Source: Chitinophaga sp. CF418 | GTDB taxonomy: Bacteria; Bacteroidota; Bacteroidia; Chitinophagales; Chitinophagaceae | Direction of reading: 5' to 3' | DNA length: 64,000 bases | Assembly: GCF_900142925.1 (NCBI RefSeq) | Contig: NZ_FRCN01000014.1 | Span: 62,001 to 126,000, forward strand | Shown: positions 10,039 through 18,666 of the stretch, piece by piece | Numbering within the stretch: position 1 is the stretch's first letter | Layout of the letters: every line of letters begins with the position of its first letter | Notes under the pieces: generated by a model | What the model was told of the DNA's origin: nothing | Seen by the model: only the letters and a program-made list of their open reading frames with translations | The model's database searches: none | Program-made: the position numbers and the translations under genes

Positions 10039-12828
10039 TTAATGGAATGTATAAGAGAAACTCAATGAGAAGTTTGTCCCGTATTTGTATGTGTAGAACA
10101 CATAATCTGTCCCCTTTGAATAGCTCTTCTTGTTGTCCTTGTTCTGGTACAACACGTATGGGTTGTTTAAAATATCAGAGATATTCAGTTTTATTTCTGC
10201 GTTCTTTTTAAACAGCCGTTTGCTAAGTTGCAGGTCGAGCAGGTTCCTTGAATTTTCAAAGATATCCAGCTTGTTGCTGCTGTCATCTCCCACAATGTTG
10301 ATCCTTGGGCCAATCCTGTTGTACAGGATGGTTACACCCATATCATTATTAGGATTGTTGATCTGCAAGCCGGCGTTGATCAGGTAAGGAGACTGACCAG
10401 GCATACGTCTTGTTTCACCATTGATGTTACGCACTGTCTGGTTAGGATTCTTGATGGAAGAATGGATATATGCTCCGTTTGCGAAAACATATGAATTCTT
10501 TCCCCAGTTCCCTATGGCAAACTCCAGGTTCTTACGAACTTCCAGTTCTGCACCAAAAGTGTTTGCATCATCCAGGTTGATGTAAGTACGGTCGTTGTTG
10601 TCAAGACTATACCAGGACTCAGAAATTGGATTCTTGAATTTCTTATAGAACACAGCCACTGCAAAAGTCTCTCCTGCTCCGGGATATAACTCATAACGCA
10701 GGTCGATGTTGCTGATACGTGTCTGCTTCAATCTTGGATTACCAAAAACAGCAGCAGTATTCTGGAAATCGAAGAAACTGAAAGATGCTATTTCTCGGAA
10801 TTCCGGTCTTGCAACAGTGTTGGAATATGACAACCTCAGATTTGACTTATCAGTCAGTGCATATACGAAGTTAGCAGATGGCAGGAAGCTGCTGTAAGTA
10901 GTATCTGTAGTATAAGATCCTGAACCTACAGTGGTTTTCGGCTTCAGTTGTTGTCTGTAAGACTCATAACGAAGTCCCCATATTACTCTCAGCTTCTTCG
11001 TAATGAAATTATCAAACATGAAGTATCCGGCTGTCAGATTGGACGAAGCATCATAGATACCGGAAGGTGAAGTATTATCTAACAGATAAATACCATTGCT
11101 ACCCAGGTTCTCATTTGAAAACAATTCATAAGGACTGGCAGTCAGTTTATCATATGGGAATCCAGATGCGGATTGATATGATAATGGTCTGTAGCTGGAG
11201 AAACGCTTTCTGTACTGTTCAAATCCACCTATCTTCAGGGAATGATCTTTGTTATCCTTTACTAATGGGAACTGGTATGAAGCTCCAGCATTAAAGATAT
11301 CGTCGTTCACTTTGAAGAAGCCTCGGGAAGAGCCACCATTTACCGGCTGATTGATGATAGCATGACTATCTGTATAGTTGGAAATACGGATGTCTGGTTC
11401 CTGGCGGTTGGTGTTGGAATAGTTCACCATCCATTCTATTCTTCTGTTATTGCCCAATCCATGTTCACCCTGTAAAGTAGAAGAAAGGATATAACGCTGC
11501 ACCAGGTTCAGCAGGTATGACTGTGACAGATAGTGGAAAGGCGGATTAGGATCGGTAGCCACCTGCCGCAGTACAGTATTATTATCAAGAATACGGTTAT
11601 AAATATTCTTGAAAGAGATCTTGCTATTCTTGTAGCTGTATGCAAAGTTTGCCACAGCACCTAAGGCACTTGAGTATTTATTGCTCGTATCAATGTTATG
11701 ACGTTTATAAACATGATTGTCTATATCATAATCATTACGCTCTGCAAACTCATTACGTTCACTATGGCTATGTGTGAGAGAGAATACATAACCAAATTTA
11801 CGCTCACCATAATATTTTGTATTACCAGCTGTCAACTGTAAACTGGTACCAGGAGCAACGGTAGTCTTGTTTATTTTCCAGTTGTTCTTAAAGGACCTGT
11901 TCAGATCATCCTGCGCTTTTCCTGATACATTATTAAAATCTTCAGCAGTAGCAGGAACCCCTGAAGGCAATTTTCTTTCACTGTTACCAAATGTCCAGTA
12001 ATCACCAGAACCTCTCATACCTGTCTTCGCATCTTTAAATGTAGACAGTGTATTCACAGACATACCAACTGAAGCAGTCACAAATTTCTCCTCTGGAAAA
12101 TCTTTTGTACTTACCTGGATCAAACCACCCGCAAAGTCGCCTGGTTTATCAGGTGTAGCGGTTTTGTTGATCACCATGTTATCGATCAAGCCGGAAGGGA
12201 TGATATCGAAAGAGAAAGATTTTCTGTCAGGTTCTGTACTTGGCAGCAGTACGTTGTTCATAGTAGCGTTGTTATAACGATCAGTTAAACCACGCACTAC
12301 TACGAATTTATTATCCTGAATACTTGCGCCGCTCACACGTTTTAATACTTCGCCTGTATTTTTATCAGGAGAAGCTTTGATCTGTTCTGCAGAGATACCG
12401 CTGGATACAGCTACGTTATTCTTCTGCGCAACATACAACGCATTAATGGTTTCCTGTTTGAAAGAACCTCTGATCACTACTTCCTTCAGATCCTTTGATT
12501 TAGGTTCATCCATGATCACAGGCAACTGTGTGGGAGCGCCGGGACCTACCACCACTTCGCTTACTGCTTTGGTCTGGTAACCCATGTATTTAAACTCCAG
12601 GGTGTAGGTACCGGGAGCGAGATTTAAGGTATAACGGCCCTCTACGTCAGTAACCGCACCTGTCGATGTACCCTGTACAATAACGGTAACGCCTATCAGG
12701 GCTTCACCTGTTTTCTGGTCAGTTACTTTACCTGTTACTTTCCCATTATCTACTACAGCAAACGCGGAAAGGAAGGAGCTCAAAAGAAGGCATACACACA
12801 ACAGTGCAGACACAAAAGAATGTTTCAC
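10039..12828 (-). CDS. TonB-dependent receptor with carboxypeptidase-regulatory domain
   Basis: A 929-residue outer-membrane transporter. A signal peptide (MKHSFVSALLCVCLLLSSFL) is followed by the beta-sandwich domain (about 30-115; GKVTGKVTDQKTGEALIGV), the plug (about 125-240, containing VVVRGLTDRYNNATMNNVLL) and the barrel, ending in an aromatic beta-strand (FSLSFSYTFH). The plug's VxxRGLxxRYN signature places it in a subgroup that usually travels with a beta-helix lipoprotein, as here. It heads the operon with the lipoprotein gene. Array B, the most regular of the TTA arrays, lies 41 nt upstream. Substrate unknown. Confidence 0.92.
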   Translation of the reverse strand: MKHSFVSALLCVCLLLSSFLSAFAVVDNGKVTGKVTDQKTGEALIGVTVIVQGTSTGAVTDVEGRYTLNLAPGTYTLEFKYMGYQTKAVSEVVVGPGAPTQLPVIMDEPKSKDLKEVVIRGSFKQETINALYVAQKNNVAVSSGISAEQIKASPDKNTGEVLKRVSGASIQDNKFVVVRGLTDRYNNATMNNVLLPSTEPDRKSFSFDIIPSGLIDNMVINKTATPDKPGDFAGGLIQVSTKDFPEEKFVTASVGMSVNTLSTFKDAKTGMRGSGDYWTFGNSERKLPSGVPATAEDFNNVSGKAQDDLNRSFKNNWKINKTTVAPGTSLQLTAGNTKYYGERKFGYVFSLTHSHSERNEFAERNDYDIDNHVYKRHNIDTSNKYSSALGAVANFAYSYKNSKISFKNIYNRILDNNTVLRQVATDPNPPFHYLSQSYLLNLVQRYILSSTLQGEHGLGNNRRIEWMVNYSNTNRQEPDIRISNYTDSHAIINQPVNGGSSRGFFKVNDDIFNAGASYQFPLVKDNKDHSLKIGGFEQYRKRFSSYRPLSYQSASGFPYDKLTASPYELFSNENLGSNGIYLLDNTSPSGIYDASSNLTAGYFMFDNFITKKLRVIWGLRYESYRQQLKPKTTVGSGSYTTDTTYSSFLPSANFVYALTDKSNLRLSYSNTVARPEFREIASFSFFDFQNTAAVFGNPRLKQTRISNIDLRYELYPGAGETFAVAVFYKKFKNPISESWYSLDNNDRTYINLDDANTFGAELEVRKNLEFAIGNWGKNSYVFANGAYIHSSIKNPNQTVRNINGETRRMPGQSPYLINAGLQINNPNNDMGVTILYNRIGPRINIVGDDSSNKLDIFENSRNLLDLQLSKRLFKKNAEIKLNISDILNNPYVLYQNKDNKKSYSKGTDYVFYTYKYGTNFSLSFSYTFH

Positions 12829-12868
12829 GATATAAGCTGATTCTGTGAGTTGATAGAAATTACTGGCG

Positions 12869-12955
12869 CAAAAGTATCGTGGGTGTGTTACCGAAGTGTT
12901 ACAGGAAGGTTACCAGAATGTTAATTGTTAAGGAATGATTAAAAAATAGTTAACA
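12869..12955 (-). promoter_or_regulatory. array B: TAnnTTTG promoter with four plus three 11-bp TTA repeats
   Basis: Minus-strand TACTTTTG is at 12869-12876. TTA begins at 12888, 12899, 12910 and 12921, exactly 12, 23, 34 and 45 bp away. Three of these read TTAC, giving GTAAC on the gene strand. A second 11-bp series begins at 12928, 12939 and 12950 (TTAAGG, TTAAAA, TTAACA), shifted by 7 bp. Predicted transcription start is near 12865, 36 nt before the ATG. Confidence 0.65.
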
Positions 12956-13028
12956 TGATCAGGATAGTTAAGGCTCACAGGATAGTAATAATAAATAAGT
13001 TAGGGGCGGTAATGCTAACGCTTCCGGA

Positions 13029-13439
13029 CTAACAGGCAATCTGCTGCGGTCCCTGACGATTATTGTTCAATAATCTTTCAAGCGTGATATCAAGCTGCGC
13101 GTTGTATTCATTATTATGTATTCTTCCATCTGACAACGAAGCGATTAACTGGAACAGATGTATGCTTTTATTTGTAAACGGCTTATTATCCTTATTACAA
13201 AGCTCCAGTGTAAAATTGAACTTGTCTTCCAGTTCTTCTTCAAACTCTCTCAGGCTTAAAGTTTCATCGATAGGAAATTCAATCAGCATCTCTTCAGGGA
13301 AGCCGGCTTCTCCCAATGTGTCAAATGCATTGGCCGGTGAATTACGCATGTAAACTGCTATGTTACACGAAAGCAGTCGCTGAAACTGCATTTGTAACAG
13401 CGAAACTGTCATTAGCGGATGTAACTTCAATATTTTCAT
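13029..13439 (-). CDS. hypothetical protein, 136 aa
   Basis: Not recognised. A soluble-looking 136-residue protein without a signal peptide or membrane segment. The middle (about residues 55-80) is acidic and helical (REFEEELEDKFNFTLELC), followed by a basic/polar stretch and an HNNEYNAQLD segment; it ends in QQIAC. Initiation at the ATG at 13439 gives MKILKLHPLM. It stands alone between the receptor operon and the PlcP-like gene and has a strong TTA array (array D) with an excellent -7 element about 50 nt upstream. That suggests a real gene induced together with its neighbours. Function unknown. Confidence 0.7.
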   Translation of the reverse strand: MKILKLHPLMTVSLLQMQFQRLLSCNIAVYMRNSPANAFDTLGEAGFPEEMLIEFPIDETLSLREFEEELEDKFNFTLELCNKDNKPFTNKSIHLFQLIASLSDGRIHNNEYNAQLDITLERLLNNNRQGPQQIAC

Positions 13440-13489
13440 CTTCTATTTATGTTAGCATTACCAGTCGGATCACTGAATATATAATATCA

Positions 13490-13536
13490 CAAACTTAATA
13501 GCTCAGTATTAAGTGAATATTAAGCAGTTGTTATCA
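13490..13536 (-). promoter_or_regulatory. array D: TAnnTTTG promoter with three 11-bp TTA repeats
   Basis: Minus-strand TAAGTTTG is at 13490-13497. TTA begins at 13509, 13520 and 13531 (12, 23 and 34 bp away), with TAA at the 45-bp position. The gene-strand core TTAATATTCACTTAATA is the same as in array C apart from one inserted T there. Predicted leader is about 46 nt. Confidence 0.6.
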
Positions 13537-13577
13537 TATCATAAATAAATGTTAAATAACAACGATTTATATATGAG

Positions 13578-14414
13578 CTATTGTTGTGGGAAGCTGATCA
13601 CCTTGGAAATATCTCCCCAGGGCATGCCTGAAGCATCTTCCTCCTCTTCCGGTAATACAACACGTGTTTTGGATACGGGGTATTGGTAAAGTGTCCATTG
13701 TCCATTGGTATACTCCAGAGAGGTAAGGCTTTCCACCCAGTCTCCGGAATTAAGATAAGTGACGGATTTACCGTTATGTTGCATTTCTTTGATGATAGGC
13801 TGGTGGATATGCCCACAACACACCACATCGAATTCTTTATCGATCGCTATTTCAGCTACTACCTGCTCAAAATCGGAAATAAACTTAACTGCCTGTTTCA
13901 CACCATGTTTCACTTTCTTGGAAAAGCTCATTTTCTCTTTCCCCATTCGCTCTAAAACATTATTAACCAACCTATTGATGATTATCAACAGGTCATAGCC
14001 CTTTCCTCCCAGTTTGGCCAGCCACTTTGAGTTCTTCATGGTCACGTCGTAAACATCGCCATGGAAGAACCAGTGCCTTTTCCCATCCACCTCCAGGATC
14101 AGTTTATTGTCAATAACCAGGTTGCCCAGTCCGAAACCGGCAAATTTGCGCAGGGCTTCATCGTGGTTACCTGTCAGGTAGTAGACCTCAGTTCCCTTGC
14201 CAGTCATTTTCAGTATCCTGCGGATCACTTTTGTGTGTGCTTTCGGGAAATAGCGTTTGCTAAACTGCCAGATATCAATGATATCCCCGTTCAGTACCAA
14301 TATCTTAGGATCAATACTATCCAGGTATTGTACCAATTCCTTGGCGTGACAACCGTAAATTCCGAGATGTACATCAGATATCACAACAATATCAAGAGGG
14401 CGCTTATCAGACAT
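13578..14414 (-). CDS. calcineurin-like metallophosphoesterase, PlcP-like (or LpxH-like)
   Basis: A cytoplasmic or membrane-associated phosphoesterase of 278 residues. The five metal motifs are visible: SDVHLG (D14, H16), GDIID (D44), GNHDE (N83, H84), FHGD, and CGHIH near residue 195. Pipelines usually label it UDP-2,3-diacylglucosamine diphosphatase (LpxH). However, the GDIIDIW segment, the PKAH segment, KGTEVYYL before GNHDE, the long central helix region (WLAKLGGKGYDLL to FISDFEQVVAEIA) and NSGDWVES match what I know of PlcP. PlcP is the phospholipase C that strips phosphate heads from phospholipids during phosphate starvation. It stands divergent from DUF47-Pit, and a four-repeat TTA array faces it. 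The C-terminal EEEEDASG tail is unusual. PlcP assignment is an inference from motif memory plus context. Confidence 0.8.
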   Translation of the reverse strand: MSDKRPLDIVVISDVHLGIYGCHAKELVQYLDSIDPKILVLNGDIIDIWQFSKRYFPKAHTKVIRRILKMTGKGTEVYYLTGNHDEALRKFAGFGLGNLVIDNKLILEVDGKRHWFFHGDVYDVTMKNSKWLAKLGGKGYDLLIIINRLVNNVLERMGKEKMSFSKKVKHGVKQAVKFISDFEQVVAEIAIDKEFDVVCCGHIHQPIIKEMQHNGKSVTYLNSGDWVESLTSLEYTNGQWTLYQYPVSKTRVVLPEEEEDASGMPWGDISKVISFPQQ

Positions 14415-14538
14415 TTTTAATGAGGATTGAACCGAAAAAACCGGGCAGTTGTTAGGTTTGGTGAAAAATAGTTTAGTCCGCTGAAAACGGCTACAGGTGT
14501 AGGGACGACCTCATCACAAGCAGCCTTTTTTCACAATA

Positions 14539-14597
14539 CAAAGAAAAAATTGCTATATTACTTTTATATTAATCCAGTGTTAAGGAATCATTAAGGA
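14539..14597 (-). promoter_or_regulatory. array E: four 11-bp TTA repeats facing the PlcP-like gene
   Basis: TTA begins at 14558, 14569, 14580 and 14591, perfectly 11 bp apart. The last two are TTAAGGA-ATCA-TTAAGGA. A one-mismatch -7 element (minus-strand TTTCTTTG, 14539-14546) sits 12 bp before the first repeat, giving the same 12/23/34/45 phase as arrays A and B. The leader to the ATG at 14414 would be about 120 nt. The array also lies upstream of the divergent DUF47-pit promoter and could serve both. Confidence 0.5.
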
Positions 14598-14607
14598 TAA
14601 TTTTTTC

Positions 14608-14639
14608 TTGGAGGTATTGCCCGCGGAAAGCTAAATTTG
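14608..14639 (+). promoter_or_regulatory. Bacteroidota-type promoter of the DUF47-pit operon
   Basis: TTG (14608-14610) and TAAATTTG (14632-14639) are separated by 21 bp, close to the phylum consensus TTG-N19/21-TAnnTTTG. Transcription would start near 14643, about 19 nt before the ATG at 14662. No TTA repeats stand in phase on this side. Confidence 0.55.
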
Positions 14640-14661
14640 CGCCAAATTTCAAACAAAGAGT

Positions 14662-15315
14662 ATGGGAGGCTTCAATTCTTTTGTAAAGTTATTTATACCA
14701 AAAGACAGGGTTTTTTATTCATTATTCGAGGATGTGTCTGCCAACCTGGTAGAAATGGGAAAGGTGTTGGTTGAACTGGTTTCCGCTACAGACATGTCAG
14801 TACGTAAGGACAAAACCCATCTGATTGAGCGATTGGAGCACAAGAATGACGATTTTACTCATCGCATCTTTGTGGAACTGGGCCAGAACTTCATTACTCC
14901 ATTTGACCGTGAAGACATCCACCACCTGGCGGCTACACTGGACGACGTGGCTGATTATATACATGGCTCCGCAAAAAGACTGGACCTGTATAAAGTAATG
15001 GAAATCAACGAAAGTGTTCGTAAACTGGCTGACCTGATCTACCAGGGTACCCTGGAATTGCACAAAGCAATCCCTGAACTGCGTACCATGTCCAACATGC
15101 GTAACATCACGGATGCCTGTGTAAGGATCAATAGCCTGGAGAACCATGCGGATGACATCTATGACATGGCTATCGCAGATCTGTTCGAGAAAGAAGCCAA
15201 CAATGCAGGTGAACTGCTGAAAATGCGTGAACTGTACCAGGCCCTGGAAATCGCCACAGATAAATGCGAAGATTGTGCCAACGTGATAGAGTCCATCATC
15301 ATAAAATATGCATAA
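14662..15315 (+). CDS. DUF47 family protein (PhoU-like Pit accessory protein)
   Basis: A cytoplasmic all-helical protein of 217 residues, the usual size for DUF47/YkaA. These proteins resemble PhoU, bind metal ions and phosphate-transport complexes, and are almost always encoded next to a Pit transporter. Visible signs are the conserved helix pattern with E/D-rich metal-binding segments (HKNDDFTHRIF, PFDREDIHHLAATLDDVADYI, INSLENHADDIYD, CEDCANVIE). The pit gene follows after 51 nt on the same strand, so the two form an operon. The protein probably modulates Pit activity by phosphate status. Confidence 0.93.
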   Translation: MGGFNSFVKLFIPKDRVFYSLFEDVSANLVEMGKVLVELVSATDMSVRKDKTHLIERLEHKNDDFTHRIFVELGQNFITPFDREDIHHLAATLDDVADYIHGSAKRLDLYKVMEINESVRKLADLIYQGTLELHKAIPELRTMSNMRNITDACVRINSLENHADDIYDMAIADLFEKEANNAGELLKMRELYQALEIATDKCEDCANVIESIIIKYA

Positions 15316-15366
15316 TCAATAGATTATGCATCTCCAGCCTGCCTATTTAATGCAAACTACTTTCTA

Positions 15367-16371
15367 ATGACCTTACTTGTCTCCATCATTATACTGGCGT
15401 TCATCTTTGATTATATTAACGGCTTTCATGATGCGGCTAACTCTATAGCTACCATCGTATCCACCAAGGTGCTGACTCCATTTCAGGCAGTACTGTGGGC
15501 TGCGGTATTTAACTTTGCAGCTTTCTTTATTTCCAAATATGTTTACGGAGAGTTCAAGGTAGGTAACACGATCGCTAAATCGGTTTTTGAACAGTTCATT
15601 ACCCTGAAAGTGATCCTTTGCGGCCTGATAGCGGCCATTTCCTGGAACCTGCTGACCTGGTGGTATGGTATACCTTCCAGTTCTTCACATACCCTTATTG
15701 GTGGTTTTATAGGTGCTGCCATAGCAGCTGCCCATGGATCTTTTGATGTGATCAACTATGCCAAGGTAATGCCGATTATCTACTTCATTGCCCTCGCTCC
15801 TTTCATCGGGATGATTGTGGCTTTTGTGATCACCATTATTATTATGAACGTCTGCCGTAAGGCAAATCCATTCAGGGCGGAAAACTGGTTCAAGCGTTTA
15901 CAGCTGGTATCTTCAGGTGCACTGAGCCTTGCTCACGGTGGTAACGATGCCCAGAAAGTAATGGGTATCATCGCTGCCGCACTGGTAGCCCACGGTACTA
16001 TTGACGATGTTACCCAGGTTCCGAACTGGGTGCCATTATCCTGCTTCGTTGCCATAGCCCTCGGTACCATGAGCGGTGGCTGGAAGATCGTTAAAACCAT
16101 GGGGTCCCGTATCACCAAGGTAACACCGCTGGAAGGTGTGGCTGCGGAAACTGCGGGTGCGATAACACTTTATCTCACAGAAACACTGGGTATTCCTGTG
16201 AGTACCACCCACACCATTACCGGTTCTATTATCGGGGTGGGAGCTACGAAACGTCTCTCCGCCGTACGCTGGGGGGTAACAGTAAGCCTGCTCTGGGCCT
16301 GGATATTGACCATTCCTATCAGTGCATTACTGGCTGCTGCTGTGTACCTTGTAGTCAATCTTTTCTTCTGA
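15367..16371 (+). CDS. pit: inorganic phosphate transporter, Pit family
   Basis: Inner-membrane, low-affinity, proton-coupled metal-phosphate symporter of 334 residues with about ten membrane helices. The duplicated family signatures are present: FDYINGFHDAANSIATIVST near the N-terminus and AHGGNDAQKVMGIIAAALVA in the second half. Each is followed by a GIPSSSSHTLIGG / GIPVSTTHTITGS hairpin motif. The gene is second in the DUF47-pit operon and is followed by a strong terminator. Confidence 0.96.
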   Translation: MTLLVSIIILAFIFDYINGFHDAANSIATIVSTKVLTPFQAVLWAAVFNFAAFFISKYVYGEFKVGNTIAKSVFEQFITLKVILCGLIAAISWNLLTWWYGIPSSSSHTLIGGFIGAAIAAAHGSFDVINYAKVMPIIYFIALAPFIGMIVAFVITIIIMNVCRKANPFRAENWFKRLQLVSSGALSLAHGGNDAQKVMGIIAAALVAHGTIDDVTQVPNWVPLSCFVAIALGTMSGGWKIVKTMGSRITKVTPLEGVAAETAGAITLYLTETLGIPVSTTHTITGSIIGVGATKRLSAVRWGVTVSLLWAWILTIPISALLAAAVYLVVNLFF

Positions 16372-16397
16372 TAGAAGGTATCACTACTTATTATAAT

Positions 16398-16443
16398 AAG
16401 CCCTCCGGCGTCGCCCATTACTAATGGAATGACCGGAGGGCTT
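16398..16443 (+). terminator. rho-independent terminator of the DUF47-pit operon
   Basis: An 11-bp perfect stem (16398-16408 with 16433-16443) encloses a loop that can fold again (CCATT-ACT-AATGG, 16415-16427). A T-rich tail follows. A second, weaker hairpin (16494-16515, AGCCC/GGGCT arms, then TTTT) lies before rfbA. Confidence 0.8.
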
Positions 16444-16558
16444 TCTCTTTTACTACATCCGCTTTTTGAGTTTTTCCTTTTTTTTATCACAGAGCCCCCT
16501 ATTTTTGTAGGGCTTTTGAAGAACCTATTTTTTATTATTCATTCTTATAACAAATGCT

Positions 16559-17428
16559 ATGAAAGGTATTATACTGGCCGGAGGTTCCGGGACTCGTTTA
16601 CACCCCATTACCTATGCCATCAGCAAACAAATCATGCCGGTTTATGATAAACCAATGATTTATTACCCACTTTCCACACTGATGCTGGCTGGTATAAGAG
16701 AGATCCTGATCATTTCTACACCACATGACCTGCCCGCTTTCAAAAGATTATTCGGTAACGGTGAGCAACTTGGTTTGAAGCTGACCTACGCGGAACAACC
16801 GCTTCCCAATGGTCTGGCGCAGGCGTTTGTAATAGGCCGTGACTTTATTGGAGATGATAATGTAGCATTGGTACTGGGTGATAATATCTTCTACGGCGCC
16901 GGCCTGGGTACACAGCTGGCCAACAACGTGAAACCCGATGGAGGCATCGTGTACGCCTACCAGGTATCTGATCCGGAACGCTATGGGGTGGTGGAGTTTG
17001 ATGAGAAGATGCAGGCGGTGTCCATCGAGGAAAAGCCACAACAGCCCAAAAGCAGTTATGCAGTACCCGGATTATACTTCTATGATAATGATGTGATTAA
17101 AATAGCAGCAGATCTGAAGCCCAGCCCACGCGGGGAATACGAGATCACCGATGTGAACAGGGAATACCTGCGCCGTGGCAAACTGAAAGTGTCTATCCTG
17201 CCCCGTGGTACGGCCTGGCTGGACACCGGCACCTTTGACTCCCTGATGCAGGCCTCACAGTTTGTACAGGTCATCGAGCAACGCCAGGGTATTAAGATTG
17301 CCTGCATAGAGGAAATTGCTTATAAACAGGGCTTTATTTCCCTGGAACAATTGCAGACACTTACCCGGCCATTGCTGAAAAGCGGCTATGGACAATACCT
17401 GGAAAAGATCATTGAACATAAAATCTGA
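16559..17428 (+). CDS. rfbA: glucose-1-phosphate thymidylyltransferase
   Basis: Makes dTDP-glucose from dTTP and glucose 1-phosphate, the first step toward dTDP-rhamnose for surface polysaccharides. At 289 residues it is of standard length. The nucleotide-binding loop LAGGSGTRLHPITYAISKQ is at residues 5-23. LGDNIFYG, VVEFDEKMQAVSIEEKP and GTAWLDTGTFDSLM are all typical of the RmlA family. The rest of the rml pathway is not in the window; galE follows after a 156-bp gap. A TATTTTTG box at 16500-16507 may be its -7 element. Confidence 0.96.
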   Translation: MKGIILAGGSGTRLHPITYAISKQIMPVYDKPMIYYPLSTLMLAGIREILIISTPHDLPAFKRLFGNGEQLGLKLTYAEQPLPNGLAQAFVIGRDFIGDDNVALVLGDNIFYGAGLGTQLANNVKPDGGIVYAYQVSDPERYGVVEFDEKMQAVSIEEKPQQPKSSYAVPGLYFYDNDVIKIAADLKPSPRGEYEITDVNREYLRRGKLKVSILPRGTAWLDTGTFDSLMQASQFVQVIEQRQGIKIACIEEIAYKQGFISLEQLQTLTRPLLKSGYGQYLEKIIEHKI

Positions 17429-17584
17429 ACAATGAAAATTAAGAATTAAGGATTAGGAACCGTACATTCGTAACTCAATTATCAAAATCAGCGTTTACGG
17501 GCTTAGATCCCGGCTCCTTAATTCCAGGTTCTTTGCACATCTGATTGTAATTAATCCTAAAACATTTAAAAAAAATAAACACAT

Positions 17585-18613
17585 ATGAAGGTTCTTGTTA
17601 CCGGTGGTTGTGGTTATATTGGCGCGCACACTATCGTAGATCTGATTAACAATGGCTTTGACGTAGTTTCAGTAGACAGCAACATCCGCAGCAGCACACA
17701 ACTGCTTGACGGTATCGAAAAGATCACAGGCAAAAAGATCCGTAACTATAAGGTAGACCTCTGCAACCTGGAAGATACACATGCTGTATTCCACGAAAAC
17801 CGTGATATCGTAGGTGTGATCCACTTTGCAGCGCTCAAAACAGTTCCTGAATCCGTAGCTGATCCGTTATTTTATTTCCATAATAACCTTTCTTCCCTGG
17901 TAAATGTACTGAAGTGTGTGAAAGAGTTCAATATCCCTAACCTGGTATTCTCCTCTTCCTGCTCCGTATATGGCAATACCAAAGAGCTGCCCGTAGTAGA
18001 GGCCACTCCACTGGGAGAAGCACAATCTCCGTACGCCCGCACCAAACAAATGGGCGAACAGATGATCCAGGACTACAGCAGAGTGAATGATACCCAATCT
18101 ATCCTGCTGCGCTACTTTAACCCCGTAGGTGCCCACCCGTCTGCACTGATCGGAGAACTGCCACTGGGCCGTCCGGACAACCTCGTACCGGTTATTACCC
18201 AGACAGCTATCGGCAAGATCCCTAAGCTGACAGTATTTGGTCACGACTACGATACCCGCGATGGCTCCTGCATCCGCGATTATATCCATGTAATGGATAT
18301 TGCCAATGCTCATACAAGGGCCCTGCAGTACCTGCTGGACCAAAAGAATACAGACAACTGTGAAATCTTCAACCTGGGTACCGGCAACGGCGTAACCGTG
18401 CTGGAAGCTATCAAGGCCTTTGAAAAGATCTCCGGTGTAAAACTGAACTATGAACTGGGCCCCCGCCGCCCGGGCGATGTGATCGCTATCTATGCCAATA
18501 ATAATAAAGCCAAACAGTTACTGGGCTGGGAACCGAATATTGGTATAGAAGATATGATGCGTACTGCCTGGCAGTGGGAAGTTGCTTTAAGAGACAGGGT
18601 TCTTAGCAATTAA
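17585..18613 (+). CDS. galE: UDP-glucose 4-epimerase
   Basis: Interconverts UDP-glucose and UDP-galactose in the cytoplasm. A 342-residue extended short-chain dehydrogenase with the NAD-binding GGCGYIGAH motif at residues 7-15, the catalytic SSCSVYG region, the YARTK tyrosine-lysine pair, and the C-terminal RRPGD substrate loop. It follows rfbA in the same direction. The gap contains a long AT-rich inverted-repeat-like stretch (17438-17530), so transcription may be separate. It supplies sugars for cell-surface polysaccharide. Confidence 0.95.
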   Translation: MKVLVTGGCGYIGAHTIVDLINNGFDVVSVDSNIRSSTQLLDGIEKITGKKIRNYKVDLCNLEDTHAVFHENRDIVGVIHFAALKTVPESVADPLFYFHNNLSSLVNVLKCVKEFNIPNLVFSSSCSVYGNTKELPVVEATPLGEAQSPYARTKQMGEQMIQDYSRVNDTQSILLRYFNPVGAHPSALIGELPLGRPDNLVPVITQTAIGKIPKLTVFGHDYDTRDGSCIRDYIHVMDIANAHTRALQYLLDQKNTDNCEIFNLGTGNGVTVLEAIKAFEKISGVKLNYELGPRRPGDVIAIYANNNKAKQLLGWEPNIGIEDMMRTAWQWEVALRDRVLSN

Positions 18614-18666
18614 AAAATTAAAAAGTTTATTTCTTACATTTACGACACAATTCTTAATATAAGGCT

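Noticed and set aside
14632..14661. TTA array for the DUF47-pit promoter itself
   Set aside because: No TAA at the expected 12, 23 or 34 bp upstream on that strand; it looks like a normal TTG/TAnnTTTG promoter.
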